Under the pieces are notes generated by a model that saw nothing but the letters and a program-made list of their open reading frames with translations, was not told the DNA's origin and searched no databases. From Ailurus styani (Eukaryota > Chordata > Mammalia > Carnivora > Ailuridae), in the NCBI GenBank assembly GCA_002007465.1, contig LNAC01000741.1, positions 350,574 to 414,573 on the forward strand: DNA of 64,000 nucleotides. The letters are read 5' to 3'. Positions 22,691 to 35,896 of this stretch are shown here, piece by piece. Position 1 is the first letter of the stretch; each line of letters begins with the position of its first letter. The position numbers and the translations under genes were made by a program.

Positions 22691-23214
22691 GCCTAGTACG
22701 TACGTGGCACTTATGATTGAAAAGGCAAAGTGTGTGTTTTGTGTTAGATTTTGTGTCTTTCTTTAAAGATCTAAGGTCACATCTGTCTCCCTACCCAAAG
22801 GAGAATTTTCTAGTATTAATTTCAAATGGATTCTCCCATACTGGGCAATTGCCTTTATGATATTCTCAGGTTTTTACAAGCTGTAGATTCTGTGTCTTCT
22901 CATTTTTAAATTTACTTTCAAATTTTACTGAGTATATTCTCAAAATATTTTTCTAAGGATGAGTGGAAAGTAAACTTCTTACAAGCTTAACCATATTTTT
23001 TTCAGCCTTCATACTATTTTTAAAACATGTTGTCCTTATTTTTATCTTGCATTTAATTTTAAAAATAGGTAATATTTTCTCATGGCATAAAAATAAATTA
23101 TTTCAAAAAGTATATAAAAAGTGGCTCCCACCCTTGTTTCTGTCTCTTCTATTCCTTTCTGCTCCCTAATATGTACAACCACGTGTTTTAGTTTTTTGGA
23201 TATCTTTCTATTTT

Positions 23215-24955
23215 TTCCCATCTTTCTTGAGATATTATTTACCTATAGCATTATGGAAGTTTAAGGTGTACAATGTGATGATTTGATACACATACATGTG
23301 AAATGATTACCAAAATAGAGTTTAGTTAACACATACATCACCTTATGTAATTACTGTTTTGTTGTGGTCGTAGTGATGAGAACATTTAAAATTTACTCTC
23401 TTAGCAACTTTTGAGTATATAACATAGTTTCGTTAACTGTAACCACCAGCTATGCTGCACATTATATCCCCAGAATTTATTCGTCTCATACCTTACATAT
23501 ATAAAAGTACATATATCCCCATTAGATCTGTACATTAGGTCTTCAGAACTCATCTTATAACTGGGAGTTTGTAGTTTTTCAGCAAGAGTTCATTTCCCAG
23601 CTGCTGGCAGCCACCAACCATTTTACTGCCTGTTTCTGCCAATTGGGTATTTTTAGATTTCGCATATAAGTCATATCAGACAGTTTGTCATTCTTGTCTG
23701 GCCCTAAGGGTTCGTCCATGTTGGTGCAAATGATAGGATTTCCTTCTTTTATATGACTAATATTCCATCTCAAATATATACCACATTTTCTTTGTCCATT
23801 GGTTCATAGATAAACACTTAAGTTCTTTCCATGCCTTGGCTATCGTGAGTAATACTGCGGTGAACATGGGAGGTACAGGTATTTCTTCAAGATAGCTATT
23901 TCATTTCTTTCAGTTACACACCCAGAGTAGGATTGCTGGATCATATGATAGTTTTATGCTGAATTTTTTGAGAAACCTCTATACTTATTGTTTTCCACAG
24001 TGGCTGCATCGATTTACAGCCCCACCAGCCTGCATAGACGCTCTCTTTCCCCCACATCCTCCCCAGCACCTGTTTTCTTGTCTTGTCTATTTTGATAATG
24101 ACCATTCTAGTAGGTGTGAAGTGATATTTCACTATAGTTTTGATTTGGATTTCCCTCATGATTAGTGATATTGAACACCTTTTCATGTGTTTTTTGGCTA
24201 TGTATACTTTTGGAAAATGTTTATGTAGGTCCTTTGCCCATTTTTAAATCTGATTAACAGTTTTTTGGTGACGTCTTCCGGGTGTTCTGTATATAAGATC
24301 ATGTCATCTGCAGAGACAGTTTTACTTCATCACTTCCAATTTAGATGCCTTTTATTCTTTTTCTTGGATAATTTTTCTGGACAGGATCTAATATTATGTT
24401 AAATAAAAGTGATGAGAGTCGGGAAAAGCTTTCAGCCTTTCACCATTGACTGTGATATTAGCTGTGGGCTTGTCATATATGACCTTTATTATGGTGATAT
24501 ATGTTTCTTCCGTATTCAATTTGTTGAAAATTTTTATCATGAAGGATGTTGAATTTCATCAGATGCTTTTTCTGCATACGTTGAGATGATCATGTGATTT
24601 TTATTGTTCATTATATTAATGTGGAATATCACATTTACTGATTTGTGTATACTGAATCATCCTTGTATCTCAGGGTTACGACCCACTTGGTTATGGTGTA
24701 TGATGCTTTAATGTGCTATTGAATTCGATTTGCTAGTATTTTGTTGAGGATATTTATATCTATATTCATCAGGAATATTGGCATGTAGTTTTCTTTTCTT
24801 GTAATACTTTACCTGACTCTGGGATCAGGGTAATGCTTGCCTCAGAAAATGAGTCTGGGCATGTACCTTCCTCTTTAGTTTTTTGGAGATTTTGAGAAGG
24901 ATTGGCGTTTATTCTTCTTTAAATGTTTGGTAAATTGTTAAAGCCCCTAAAGCTG
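23215..24955 (-). repeat. Old antisense L1
   Basis: The - strand gives decayed ORF2 segments (for example KRCSISLIMREIQIKTIVKY at 24183). It starts in 3' UTR-like sequence (gagatattatttacctatag). It is many stops away from functional. Confidence 0.75.
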
Positions 24956-25015
24956 AAAAAAGAAACCTGCTTGCTCTCCATTTGTATAGGAAGAGGAATA
25001 GAAAATGCACGTATG

Positions 25016-25217
25016 GGGCACCTGGGTGGCTCCCCATGGAGAGTGGGTTAAAGCCTCTGCCTTCCACTCGGGTCGTGATCTCAGGGTACTGGGATCGAGT
25101 CCCGCATCGGGCTCCCTGCTCGGCGGGGAGCCTGCTTCCCCCCGTCCCTCTGCCTGCCTCTCTGCCTACTTATGATCTCTCTCTGTCAAGTAAATAAATA
25201 AAATCTTAAAAAAAAAA
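25016..25217 (+). repeat. CAN-SINE (mustelid-type) with a small internal insertion
   Basis: Target duplication gaaaatgcacgtatg at 25001-25015 and 25218-25232. Nine extra bases (cccatggag) sit in the head between 'gggtggctc' and 'agtgggtt', within the tRNA-derived A-box region. Confidence 0.95.
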
Positions 25218-25814
25218 GAAAATGCACGTATGAGAGGATAACTATCAAAGTGCTTGAATTTGGCACTAAAAACGTCACCCAGGAGTTTCCCCTGCTATTT
25301 GATTTCTGAGAGAGCATAAAGAGTGGGTGACTCATTTTTTTGGTTGTTTTTTAATGGTTTTTGATTACTGATTGTCTAGAATCAGTCTCTAGAAACAAAC
25401 AAAAATTACTTTTTTTGGCTTATTCAGATTTTTTATGTTTTTGTGATTTAGTCTTGGTAGTTTATATGTTTCTAGTAGGTTGTCTAATTTATTGGTGTGT
25501 AACTGTTCAGTGCATTCTCTTATAATCCTTTGTATTTCTGTGGTATCAATTGTAGTATCTTCTCTTTCATTTATAATTTTTACTTATTTGGGTCTTTTTT
25601 TTTCTTGGTATATCTAGCTAAAGGTTTGTCAATCTTGATTTTTTTCAAAAAAACAACTTTTAGTTTCATTGATCTTTTCTATTGTTTTCCTACTCTCTTT
25701 TTCATTTATTTCTGCTCTGATCTTTGTCGTCTCCTTTCTTCTGCTAATTTTGGCCTTTGTTTCTCTCTTTCATTAATGTGTTAAGTTCTGTTGCTTATTT
25801 GTGACCTTTCTTTT

Positions 25815-26027
25815 TTTTTTCTTTTTTTTAAAGATTTTGTTTATTTATTTGACACACAGAGAGAGAGATTACAAGTAGGCAGAGAGGCAGGCAGAGAGAC
25901 AGGGAGAGGAGGAAGCAGGCTCCCTGCTGAGCAGAGAGCCCAATGCGGGCCTCGATCCCAGGACGCTGAGATCATGACCTGAGCCGAAAGCAGAGGCTTT
26001 AACCCACTGAGCCACCCAGGCGCCCAG
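25815..26027 (-). repeat. CAN-SINE (mustelid-type), antisense
   Basis: Full-length. A cctttctttttt-type target duplication is visible on both sides (gacctttcttttttttt and agcctttctttttttttt). Confidence 0.93.
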
Positions 26028-27134
26028 CCTTTCTTTTTTTTTTTTAGTGTAGGTATTTATTGCTGTAAAATTCCTGCTTTTGCTGCATCCATATGTTTTA
26101 TTTCTATTTTCATTTTTTTCAGGATTTTTTTTTATTTCTTCTTCTACCCACTCATTGTCCAAGAGTATGTTATTTAATGTCCACATGTTGGTGAAATTTG
26201 TAGTTTTCCTGCTGTTAGTTCTAGTCTTATACCACTGTGGTCAGAAAGATACTCGGTCTGATTTAATTCTTTTAAAATTTGCTAATACTTGTTTTGTGAT
26301 CTATCATGATTTATCCTGGAGAATTTTCAGTGTGCACTTGAGGAATGTCTGTCTGCTGCTGTATGAGGGACTGTTCTATATATGTCTAAATCTTGATCTA
26401 AAGTATAGTTCAATTCTAATGTTTTCTTATTAATTTCCTGGCTGTATGATATATCCATTGTTGAAAATAGGGTATTGAAATCTGCTACTATTGTTTCTGT
26501 TGTTTCTCCCTTTAGATTCGATATAATAATTTCTAAAAAATGTTTAGAGATCACTTCTCTGCCATTTGGCTAAGCTCAAGTGTAAAAAATGTTTAGACAT
26601 TCTAGTAGATATCTCATGATATCATGTTGTGGTTTTAATTCTCTGTCTTGTCTAATTTTACATGTTCACCTGTATCTCACAAACTTCCTAAACTCCCTTG
26701 TTAGTTCCAGTATTTATATTGTCTCTAATTTTCGGAAGATATGGTACAGAGTTCTCATTATTTATTTTTTAAAAAATGTTTGGCAGAATTCACCAGTAAA
26801 GCCATCTGGGCCTGGTTTTCTTTGTGGAAAATTCTAACTGCAATCCCTTAATAAAAATAGACTATGTATTGAGTAAATTTTGTTTAGCATGTGTGTTTCA
26901 AGGATTTTGTCAGTTTCATCTACATTGTTGAATTATTGGCATAAGGTTGACCTTTAATTTTTAGGCATTGTAGAATGTGTAGTTAGTGACTGGTGTCATT
27001 TTTCTCAATCCTCATGTTGGTAGTATATATTCCCCGCCCCCCCTTTTTTTTCTTGATTAGTCATGCTCCATGTTCATTAATTGTATTTGTCTTGTCAAAG
27101 AACAAGCTTCTAGTGTTTTTGTGTGTGTAATTTA

Positions 27135-27341
27135 AAAAAAAATTTTTTTTAAACATTTTTTATTTATTTGTTTGACAGATAGAGACACAGGGAGAGAGGG
27201 AACACAAGGAGGGGAAGTGGGAGAGGGAGAAGCAGGCTTCCCACTGGGCAGGGAGCCGGACATGGGGCTTGATCCCAGGACTCTGGGATCATGACCTGAG
27301 CCGAAGGTAGCTGCTTAACGACTGAGCCACCCAGGCGCCCC
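27135..27341 (-). repeat. CAN-SINE, antisense
   Basis: It carries a (ggagagagggaacacaagga) body and the head complement gagccacccaggcgcccc. The probable target duplication is tgtgtgta(at)ttt. Confidence 0.9.
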
Positions 27342-27838
27342 TGTGTGTATTTTTTTCCCCCCTGTTTTTCTGTTTCCCTGTCTTTCTGTTTTTCTGTTTT
27401 CTGTTTCTTTGGTTTTTGATCTGATATTCATTATTTCCAATCTTTTGCTGACTTTGGATTTTATTTGTTCTTAGAATTTTTTTGATTGGAAGCTAAGGTC
27501 ATTGTTATCTTTTCTAATATAGGTATTTTAGTGCTATCAGCTTCCTTCCAAGTTCAGAGTTAGCTGCAACCCATTAATTGGGTTATGTTATGCTTTCATT
27601 TTCATTTAGTTCAAAATACTTTCTAATTTATTGGATAATTTCTTTTTTGGGTATCTGTTATTTTGTAGTTTCCAAGTATTTCTTTGTTTTAATGATTTTC
27701 ACTTAATTCCATTTTAGTCAGAGAACATATTCTGTATTAGTTGAAATCTTTTAAAAATCCTGAGATTTGTTTTATGGTCCGTAAGTATTTTCTATATTTA
27801 TAAATATTTTTGTGTTCTTAAAAAGAATGTGTATTTAG

Positions 27839-28050
27839 GGTACGGTACCTTGGTGGCTCAGTAGGTTAACCGTCTGACTCTTGATTTCGGCTCAGGTTGT
27901 GATCTTGGGGTCGTAAGATCGAGCTACAGGTCAGGCACAGAATCTGTTTGAGATAATCTCATGTCCCTTTCCCTCTGCCCCATCCCCCCTTGTGGACACA
28001 TGCTTGCGCTCTCTAAATAAATAAACAAATAAAATCTTAAGGGGAAAAAA
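27839..28050 (+). repeat. Older CAN-SINE, sense
   Basis: A diverged head (taccttggtggctcagtagg), 'gactcttgatttcggctcag' and a tail aaataaataaacaaataaaa. Confidence 0.82.
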
Positions 28051-28107
28051 AGACTGTATTCTGCTGTTTTTTAGTTTCAGATGTGATAGTAAATCTATCT
28101 TGACTAA

Positions 28108-29185
28108 AAGTGGAAGTCTATTTTTTTAAATTTAGCTACAGTTCATATACCATAAAATCTACCCATTTTAAATATGCGGTTAAGTGGGGGTTTTTTAGTA
28201 TATTCGTAAGGTTGTACAGTCATCACCACTGTCTAATTCCAGTATATTTTCACCATCTGAAAAAAAAAAAGCCATACAGTTATCATTCACTCTCATTCCC
28301 CTTCTACCAAGATGTTGGCAGTCACTAATCTACCTTCTGGGTCTACAGATATGCCTAGTCTAGACTTTTAAAATACATGGAATCAAATGATATATGGCCT
28401 TTCAGACTGGCTTCATTCACTCAGCATAATATCTTCAAAAGTATTTACATGTTGCAGCGTGTATCATGATTTCATTTTGTGGCTGAATAATATTTCATTT
28501 TATGGATATTTTGTTATGGTAGTCACATTTTGTTTATCCATATATTAGTTGATAAATGTTGGGATTGCTTTCACTTTTAGCTCTTAGGAATAATGCAGCT
28601 AGGGTTTTTGTGTACACATTTTTGTTTGGTACATGTTTTTAGTTCTCTTGGATCTATTCCTTATTGTGGAATTGCTGGGTCATAGGGTAACGCTGTTTCA
28701 TTTTTTGAGGAACTGCCAAACTGTCTAAATAGTGACACAATTGTGCATTCCTATCAGCACTGTATTAGGGTTCCAATTTTTTGACACCCTAATAACCAAC
28801 TCTCGTTATTATCTGTTTTTTTTTTAAATTATTATGGCCAAGCTAAAGATTGATACATATCCTTCCTTCTTAGAGTTTTATAGTTTGGGCACTTACATTT
28901 ATATTTTTGATCATTTTCAGTTCATTTTTGTGTATGGTATCCCTTTCTTGGATATATCCAGTTGTCCTAGCACCATTTGTTGAAAAAATACTCTTTCTCC
29001 ATTGAAAGGTCTTGGATCCCTTGTCAAAAATTACTTAAATAGAAATGTTTATTTCTGGACTCTCAGTTCCATTCCACTGATTTATACATATGTCTGTGAT
29101 CATGACAGTACCATATAGCTGTGATTACTGTAGCTTTTTAGTCAGTTCTTTTAAAGTTTTTGTTTTTTTTTTTTTTTTTAGGTGG
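28108..29185 (-). repeat. Old antisense L1 3' end
   Basis: 'gttcatataccataaaatct', 'catcaccactgtctaattcc' and 'ggaattgctgggtcataggg' are in the order expected for the reverse of an L1M 3' UTR and ORF2 end. It stops ~270 bases before exon 3. Confidence 0.75.
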
Positions 29186-29452
29186 CCTTGTTTTTTTGTG
29201 TCTCTGGGTATAAAATGAATTCATTAAATTTAAACAATAAAATTTAATGACTCAGACATTTTATTGTGAGTTTTCTGAATACTGTGTTTGCTAAATGGCA
29301 GTCTGTATTTTCTGTAGATTAACTAGTAAATACTCCTTAACATAGACACAGTTTTATTAGTGATATCAATTTTGAATCATCGGTTAACTAAAAGATGGCA
29401 TACTTGTTTATATGTCCAGTTTACTTAAATTTATTTTTTGCTTTCTTTGTAG

Positions 29453-29557
<105 letters not shown>

Positions 29558-30704
29558 TAAAAAATCTGTAATTTAATGAGAAAAATTAAGAAGGTAGAAA
29601 TTAAGGATTGTAAATAATTATGGAGTGGGCATTTGTAATGGAATATCCTTATTTTGCTCAGGTAGTTAGGTAATTTAGAAGTTATTACATGCCTATCCCT
29701 TAATCTTCTTAGGAAAACAGTAGATTTCACCCAGCTTTTGACTCTAGCAAATTTAAATATGCTTCATTTTATTCATGTGGGTGAAGTCACCAAAAGTAAC
29801 ATTATCTCAGTAAACCATTCTTAGGGAGGGAAAAAAGACAATGTGATTTTTTTTTCTTTCATGCTCATAAAATCTACTCTTCAGCTAAGTGGTTTAAGGA
29901 ATATTATTTTATCAGTTTGCAAAAACAGTATCTAGGCCCTAGTGAAATGCTTCATGATATCTAATATCTTAAGCTGGCATAGTCATTTGAGTTTTAGGAT
30001 TATGTAATTAGGATTATGTTCTGATTTTTATTGGCTCTTCTCTGTACGGAGAAACTATACACCTGTTTTTGTATCAGTGAGAACTTGGTAGATTGGCAGA
30101 CCAAACTCTTATTTAATAGTAGCAATCTTATAGAATAAATTACTCACATATTTCTTATTTTCCACATTTAAACAGTTAAGATTTTTAAATGTTTGTGGTC
30201 CTTCAACCTGAATGAGATTCATATTGAAGATATCCTTGATTAAAAGACAGGTCATAATTTTATTTCAGAGGCAGCTTTACTTAATTGTCCTGACTTAGCA
30301 GAGGGAAACTTTATGTTTTCAAATTGTGCTTGTGTTAGGTCTGCAATTACTAGGTCTTTTAAGGTGCCTCTACCCAATTGCAGCCTGGAGCTTAGGGCCT
30401 GGCTCAGTGGCACATGGAAGCATTCTGATTCTCCAAGTGTGGAAGCTCTGAAATACGCCAAAAACTGTCCTTTGGGGTTTTTATGGAGGCTTCATTATAT
30501 AGTCCTGATTGACTAAGTCATTGGTCACTGACTGAGTCAGCCTCCAGCCCCTCTTCCCTCCTGTGTTCCAACTCTCAAATCTCATGATTGCTCCTTGTGA
30601 ACCAATCCCTAGCCTTTGGTGGGGTCCAAAAGTCATTTTCATTAATAACAAGACACCCATTTCACCTTGTCTCTGAACCATTTTCAAAACTGTTGACGAA
30701 GACC

Positions 30705-30708
<4 letters not shown>

Positions 30709-30746
<38 letters not shown>
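30709..30746 (+). repeat. (GT)n microsatellite
   Basis: About 19 GT units, directly next to the palindrome at 30750. Confidence 0.95.
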
Positions 30747-30749
<3 letters not shown>

Positions 30750-30793
30750 AGAAATATATTTTTGGTCATCTAGATGACCAAAAATATATTTCT
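30750..30793. repeat. Perfect 44-bp palindrome
   Basis: Each 22-base arm reads agaaatatatttttggtcat + ct on its own strand. The centre is at 30771/30772 with no spacer. With one mismatch it extends to 52 bp (30746-30797). I recognise no transposon family. Confidence 0.95.
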
Positions 30794-31019
30794 TATAAAT
30801 CATTATATTGTTCTGGGACAACCTTTTCCTTACAGTAGAGGAAATTTCCCGGAATGATGTATATGTGGAATGCTTTTTGACCATCACTATCAGAATTTTA
30901 ATGCTTACAGTATTCATAGCAGTTGAGTAGACACCAAAGGAATAGTCTTTTTGTTTTTGAAAAGATGCAGAGCTTCACACTTTTAAAAAACAACAACAAA
31001 AAACTAGTAAAATACACTT

Positions 31020-31213
31020 TTTTTTAAAGGATTTTATGTATTTATTTGACAGAGAGAGATCACAAGTAGGCAGAGAGGCAGGCAGAGAGAGAGGAGGAAG
31101 CAGGCTTCCCGCTGAACAGAGAGCCCAATGCGGGGCTCGATTCCAGGACCCTGAGATCATGACCTGAGCCGAAGGCAGAGGCTTAACCCACTGAACCACC
31201 CAGGCTCCCCATG
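31020..31213 (-). repeat. CAN-SINE (mustelid-type), antisense
   Basis: Target duplication tagtaaaatacactt at 31005-31019 and 31214-31228. Full-length and little diverged. Confidence 0.95.
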
Positions 31214-31228
31214 TAGTAAAATACACTT

Positions 31229-31780
31229 AACATAAAATTAACTATTTTAATCATTTGTAATATTTCTGTTCAGTGACATTAAGTATATTTACGTTGTTGA
31301 TAGTATGACCACATCCAGCTATAGAACTGTTTTCATCTTGGAAAACTGAAACACTGTACCCAGTAAACAATGACTCCTTTTTCTTCCCTCCTCCCATCCC
31401 TTGGCAACCACCATTCTACCTTTTGTCTCTTTGAATTTGACTACTCTAGATACCTCATATAAACTTTTATACAATATTTTTCTTTTTGTTACTGTCTATT
31501 TCATTTACCATGATGCCCTTACCATTCAGATATGTTGCAGTATGTATCAGATTTTCTTTTTTTTATGGCTGAACAATATTCTGTTGTATGTAAATACCCC
31601 ATTTTGTTTCCATTCATCTTTCAGTGGACACTTGAGTCACTACTTGTACCATTTTGATATTGTGAATAATGCTGCTCTGAACATAGGTGTACACGTATCT
31701 CTCCAAGTCCCTGCTTTCAGTTACTTTGTGACTATACCCAGTGGAAAATCTTGCTTCTTCTTTATTTGCTGATTTTTGGA
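31229..31780 (-). repeat. Old antisense L1 3' fragment
   Basis: 'gttgatagtatgaccacatc' through 'gataataatgctgctctgaa'-type sequence, the reverse of an old L1 3' end. The SINE above inserted at its edge. Confidence 0.65.
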
Positions 31781-32645
31781 AAAGGACATTCATTTTGATG
31801 TATGGTTCCCAATAGAATGTATATTTGAAAAGTGATTACTCTTTCTCTTTTCCAGTTTAAGAAATGAGCAATCAAATAATACTCTTGAAGAGTTTAAATA
31901 TAGCAAGACTATCTTTTTCACATTTTGGTCTTATGAGATCCAAATTTGCTGTCAGATAGTATTTAAAAAAAATTTTAAAACACAGATGATTAATTACATA
32001 GGAAAAGGAAATGTTTTGATCCTGAGTCAAACATTACCTGTTCTTAAAGTTTGACTTTATTTTTAGGTCCTGTGAATACATGTAAAGATTAATTTAATGC
32101 AAATAAAAGTTTTGAAACACTTTTTTTTTAATAGAGTTAAGAGATTGGAGGTGTTCCTTATTAATGGTAACATATCCAAATTTTATATATATATGTTTCA
32201 AATATATACAAGAGAGGTTTCTTTTTCCAGTAATTATAATCTAGTTTATTTGGACCAATCCTTCCGTGAAAAACAACTAAAATATTCTTGATTAAAGACT
32301 TAAAAAATTGTCCTAAAAATATTGTGCTAAAAGTAACAAGTAACTTGCCTTAATAGTAAGGGATTATTAGTCCAAAATGGAAGGGGAAAGGTGAGTCCAG
32401 AGAAGTGAGCATGAAAACCACTTTTTCCATGAAGACGTTTGTCGATCCAAGCGCATATAAACTTTAGTCTTGATGGCCTTAGAGGTCAAGGTAAGACAGA
32501 AACAAAGCTCAGGACCCAAATCAAGAATGGATTGTATGGCTTCCTATAGCAGACTCTCCATAGTTTGCTAGGACACCCCCTTTACCCTCCTTAGGGGATC
32601 CTCAAGAAGGCCACCTCCTTAAGCTATAGATGAAACTGAAGGAAT

Positions 32646-32722
32646 AATATCGATCCCAGGACCTCAGGGTCATGACCTGAGCCTAAGGCAGACGCCCAGC
32701 AACTGAGTCACCTAGGCACCCC
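32646..32722 (-). repeat. CAN-SINE head fragment, antisense
   Basis: 'cgatcccaggacctcagggt' to 'gtcacctaggcaccccaagt' covers only the 5' (tRNA-like) end. Confidence 0.75.
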
Positions 32723-33269
32723 AAGTTTAAGGTTTTGGAAGCATTGTATGTGACATGATGAAAGAGGAAAGAGATAGCTGGTTGGCCAGGTAGATTAACC
32801 TGATGATCAGTAAAGTCATAGATGTTACAACTAGTTCACATTCACATTTATTATTAATTCTGGTTATCAATATGTCATTTACATCTTCAGTTAGTCTGCC
32901 AACTTCTACCTCTCTAGGCCATAATTCTTAGATGTTTTCCGAATAAGTATTTTAATGCATTGATTGAAGGAAACACAAACAAGAAAATACATCTAGCTAC
33001 CAAAAATAATAACCATTTGCAAGTGCATATCATTTTTTAATCTTTAATCTTTAAATCTTTAAATCTTTAATTTATTACATTTAAATCTAAATCTTTAATC
33101 TTTAAACTTATCACTATTTACCCCAGTAGAATGCATATCTATATTGATTGTGTAGTTTCAGTTTTGACAATTATAAGCAAATTCCAACCTTTGTTGGAAT
33201 TACTAATTGTATACACATGAGTACTTGTTTTTCCAACAATTATCTATTAATAAATTAGGGAGAGAGTGG

Positions 33270-33800
33270 TTCAAAATGAAGTTAACGTGGTAGGCAGTGG
33301 TCAGATAGTAGGCTTGATAGGCAGTATTAAGGAGTTTACATTTTAGTGTAACTGAAATAGTCATTGGAGTTTATTAAACATGCAGGTGATATGATTTGCA
33401 TTTTTAAAAGATAGCTCTGGCTGCTGTTTGGAGAGTAGAGTTTGAGTAAGATCAGAAATAGGAGACAAGAGGCCATTACTCAAAGGCCACTGAGAAGAGA
33501 TGGTGGTTTAGACAAAGATAATGCCTTTGAGGTGATGAGAAGTAGTTTGGAATATATTCCGGACCTGGATTTGCTGGTGGATTTTATTTATTTTATATTT
33601 TATGTATATATATTATGTATTTTACTATTTTATAGTGGATAAGGAAAAGAGAAATGAAGGATGATTGTTTAGTTTTTGACTTGATCAAGTGTGTGGGTGG
33701 TCACTGCTGATACTGAGGTGAAGATGGAGAACACTGCAAGGGGAGTAAGTTTGGAAGATGATGTCCGAAATCAAGAAATCTGTCCGAAAGGCAGAGCCTC
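33270..33800. repeat. Ancient interspersed repeat, family unresolved
   Basis: 'agctctggctgctgtttgga', 'aggtgatgagaagtagtttg' and 'tatattccggacctggattt' resemble a repeat seen widely in mammals. I cannot assign the family from memory. Confidence 0.35.
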
Positions 33801-33973
33801 AACTTTTTACTCTCTAAATCTTGATTACTTTAACGAAGAAATCCATCTCAATTTGTGAATAGTATGTGACATGTCAGTACACGTATTAGTGTATCAAGTG
33901 CTTTTGTTTCTAAAGCTATGCATAAAACTGTTAAATGGAGATAAACCATGAACTGTTAAGAATAATGTCTGCT

Positions 33974-34151
33974 GGGAGCGCCTGGGTGGCTCAGTTGTTA
34001 AGTGTCTGATCCTGGGATCAAGCCCCACATTGGGCTCCGTGCTCAATGGGAAGCCTGCTTCTCCCTCTCCCACTCCCCCTGCTTGTGTTCCCTCTCTCGC
34101 TATGTTTCTCTCTGTCAAATAAATAAATAAAATCTTAAAAAAAAAAAAAAA
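33974..34151 (+). repeat. CAN-SINE with internal deletion
   Basis: The head (gggagcgcctgggtggctca) runs straight into 'gatcctgggatcaagcccca', missing ~20 bases. Target duplication aagaataatg on both sides. Confidence 0.9.
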
Positions 34152-35703
34152 GAATAATGCCTTCTGAATGTGACTAAAGCAAAGACAAAAGCCCATTGGA
34201 TGAAGAAACTAATATGTAACACTGTACACAGTGACTTTTATATATTTAGCTACTTGGTAAACCATGCTAAATACCTGACAAAGTTAAAGGTCATAAGATC
34301 TATCTTGTTTAAAGGCTTTACATTAATTATTCTCTGTGTTATTTTTTATACCATAGTCTTCCAGATCTAAGTGTCTTACACTTGAAGAGTGGAATGAAAG
34401 ATTTTGAAATATTTCACAAATAATTTTATTCTCCATTGGCTTTGGTTAATGCAGCTGCAAAAGACTCCCCTTTTTTATTTGGCCCCAATTATATGTGCAT
34501 GATATGTGTAAGATTTACTGTGGAGTAATTTATGGTACTCAGCAAATCCTTATTTTGGCTATAACCCTGTGATCTAGGTCTTAAATAAAATGAAGTGACT
34601 TAAATATTCAAATATTAGCAGTAGATAGCTGCTAATATTCATTCCAGATTTATTTTATGATTTGTTATGGTAGTCTCTGGTAAGAATTTGGCAGTTAATG
34701 TTATATAGTAAATACTCACTTAAAGCCAAACCCAAAACAGAGTTGAAATATATCTTCTTAACTTTGTTTTAAAATATAAAAATTTTTGGAAAAACTTAAA
34801 AAATAATGCAATGAACGTCCACAGACAGGTTTTTTTTTTTTTAAAGCAATTGAGCCCAACTTGGAGGCATCATGCACTTCATTCATGAATGCTTTGGTAT
34901 ATATCTACTAAAACAAGAACATTATTCTATTTTTAAAAAATATGTAATATTGACTATGGAGTTGATCCCTCATTACTTGTGGATTTCATGTTTGCTAATT
35001 TGTCTACTCATTGAAATTTACTTTGAACCCCTAAGTCAGTACTTCCCATGCCTTCTTGGTCATTCATGGCCATGACACATAAGCAGAGTGGTAGAATTGA
35101 GTCACTCACTACACACCAACACTCACATGACCTGCTGAGATAAACAAGGTGACACTCTGATTTATACATATCTTTTTCGTGGTATATTTCATGTCGCATT
35201 TTTGCATTTTTGTGCTTTTAATTGGTGATTTTATAGTTTAAAATGTCCCCAGTTTTCATGCTGAAATACTTTCTCTTGTTCCTAAGCACCAGAAGCCTGG
35301 GATGTTTCTTACGAAGAAAAAATGTTAGATAAGCTTCATTTAGGTATGAATTATAATGCTGTTGGCCATGAGTTCGATGTTAATGAATTGACAGTATATA
35401 TAAAATAAGGTCTTTAAACAGAAACATATAAAACAGTGTTGTGTATTGACTGAGGAAGATGTTGTGGCAAGAGGCTCAAAGGAACCTAACCACATATTTC
35501 CCTAGGAGCAGTGATTCAATACTTGATAATTCAGTATTGGCAATGACTTGTTAGGAATGATGAGAGTCAACTATATGCTATTATATATATGATTTTCTGT
35601 TTGATGCTGTGTACACATAATACATACGCATGTATACATATATGGAATATATTCAGATGTTCTCATTTGTTTATGCTTTGTCACAGTATAAACCATGCCT
35701 TTT

Positions 35704-35896
35704 CTTTCTCTCTCTCTCTTTTTTTTTTTTATTATTTGCCCCGGGGGTGCAGGTCTGTGAATCATCAGGCTTACACCTTTCACAGCACTCACCATAGCAC
35801 ACACCCTCCCCAATGTCCATAACCCATCCACCCTATCCCTACCCTCCCACCCCCAGTAACCCTCAGTTTGTTTCGTGAGATGAAGAGTCTCTTATG
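35704..35896 (-). repeat. Antisense L1 3' UTR, severely 5'-truncated
   Basis: About 190 bases of carnivore L1 3' UTR (poly(T), 'ggtgcaggtctgtgaatcat', 'caatgtccataacccatcca'). Target duplication taaaccatgccttt at 35689-35702 and 35897-35910. Confidence 0.92.

Larger units (their letters stand above)
25330..28085 (-). repeat. Old antisense L1 segments with SINE insertions
   Basis: 'ttctgctctgatctttgtcg' (25710) and the ORF2 N-terminal-type text at 26327-26554 on the - strand (ADFNTLF...INKKTLELNYTLDQDLDIYR) show L1 ORF2, including endonuclease-domain sequence. Three SINEs (25815, 27135, 27839) interrupt it. Borders are approximate. Confidence 0.7.
16764..29452 (+). other. DCAF6: DCAF6 intron 2
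   Basis: A 12.7-kb GT-AG intron (donor gtaagt, acceptor ctttctttgtag). It is dominated by antisense L1 fragments (19885-21259 and 23215-29185) and CAN-SINEs. Stretches with nothing firmly recognised are 16770-17310, 17510-18320, most of 18505-19490 and 21925-22180. L2-like sequence is listed at 22180-22690. A short inverted repeat (tcattaaattt / aaatttaatga) sits near 29220-29250, about 200 bases before exon 3. Confidence 0.85.

Noticed and set aside
32980..33110. Possible CRISPR-like spaced repeats (ctttaaatctttaatcttta).
   Set aside because: It is an irregular AT-rich simple repeat with no constant unit or spacer, in a mammalian intron.
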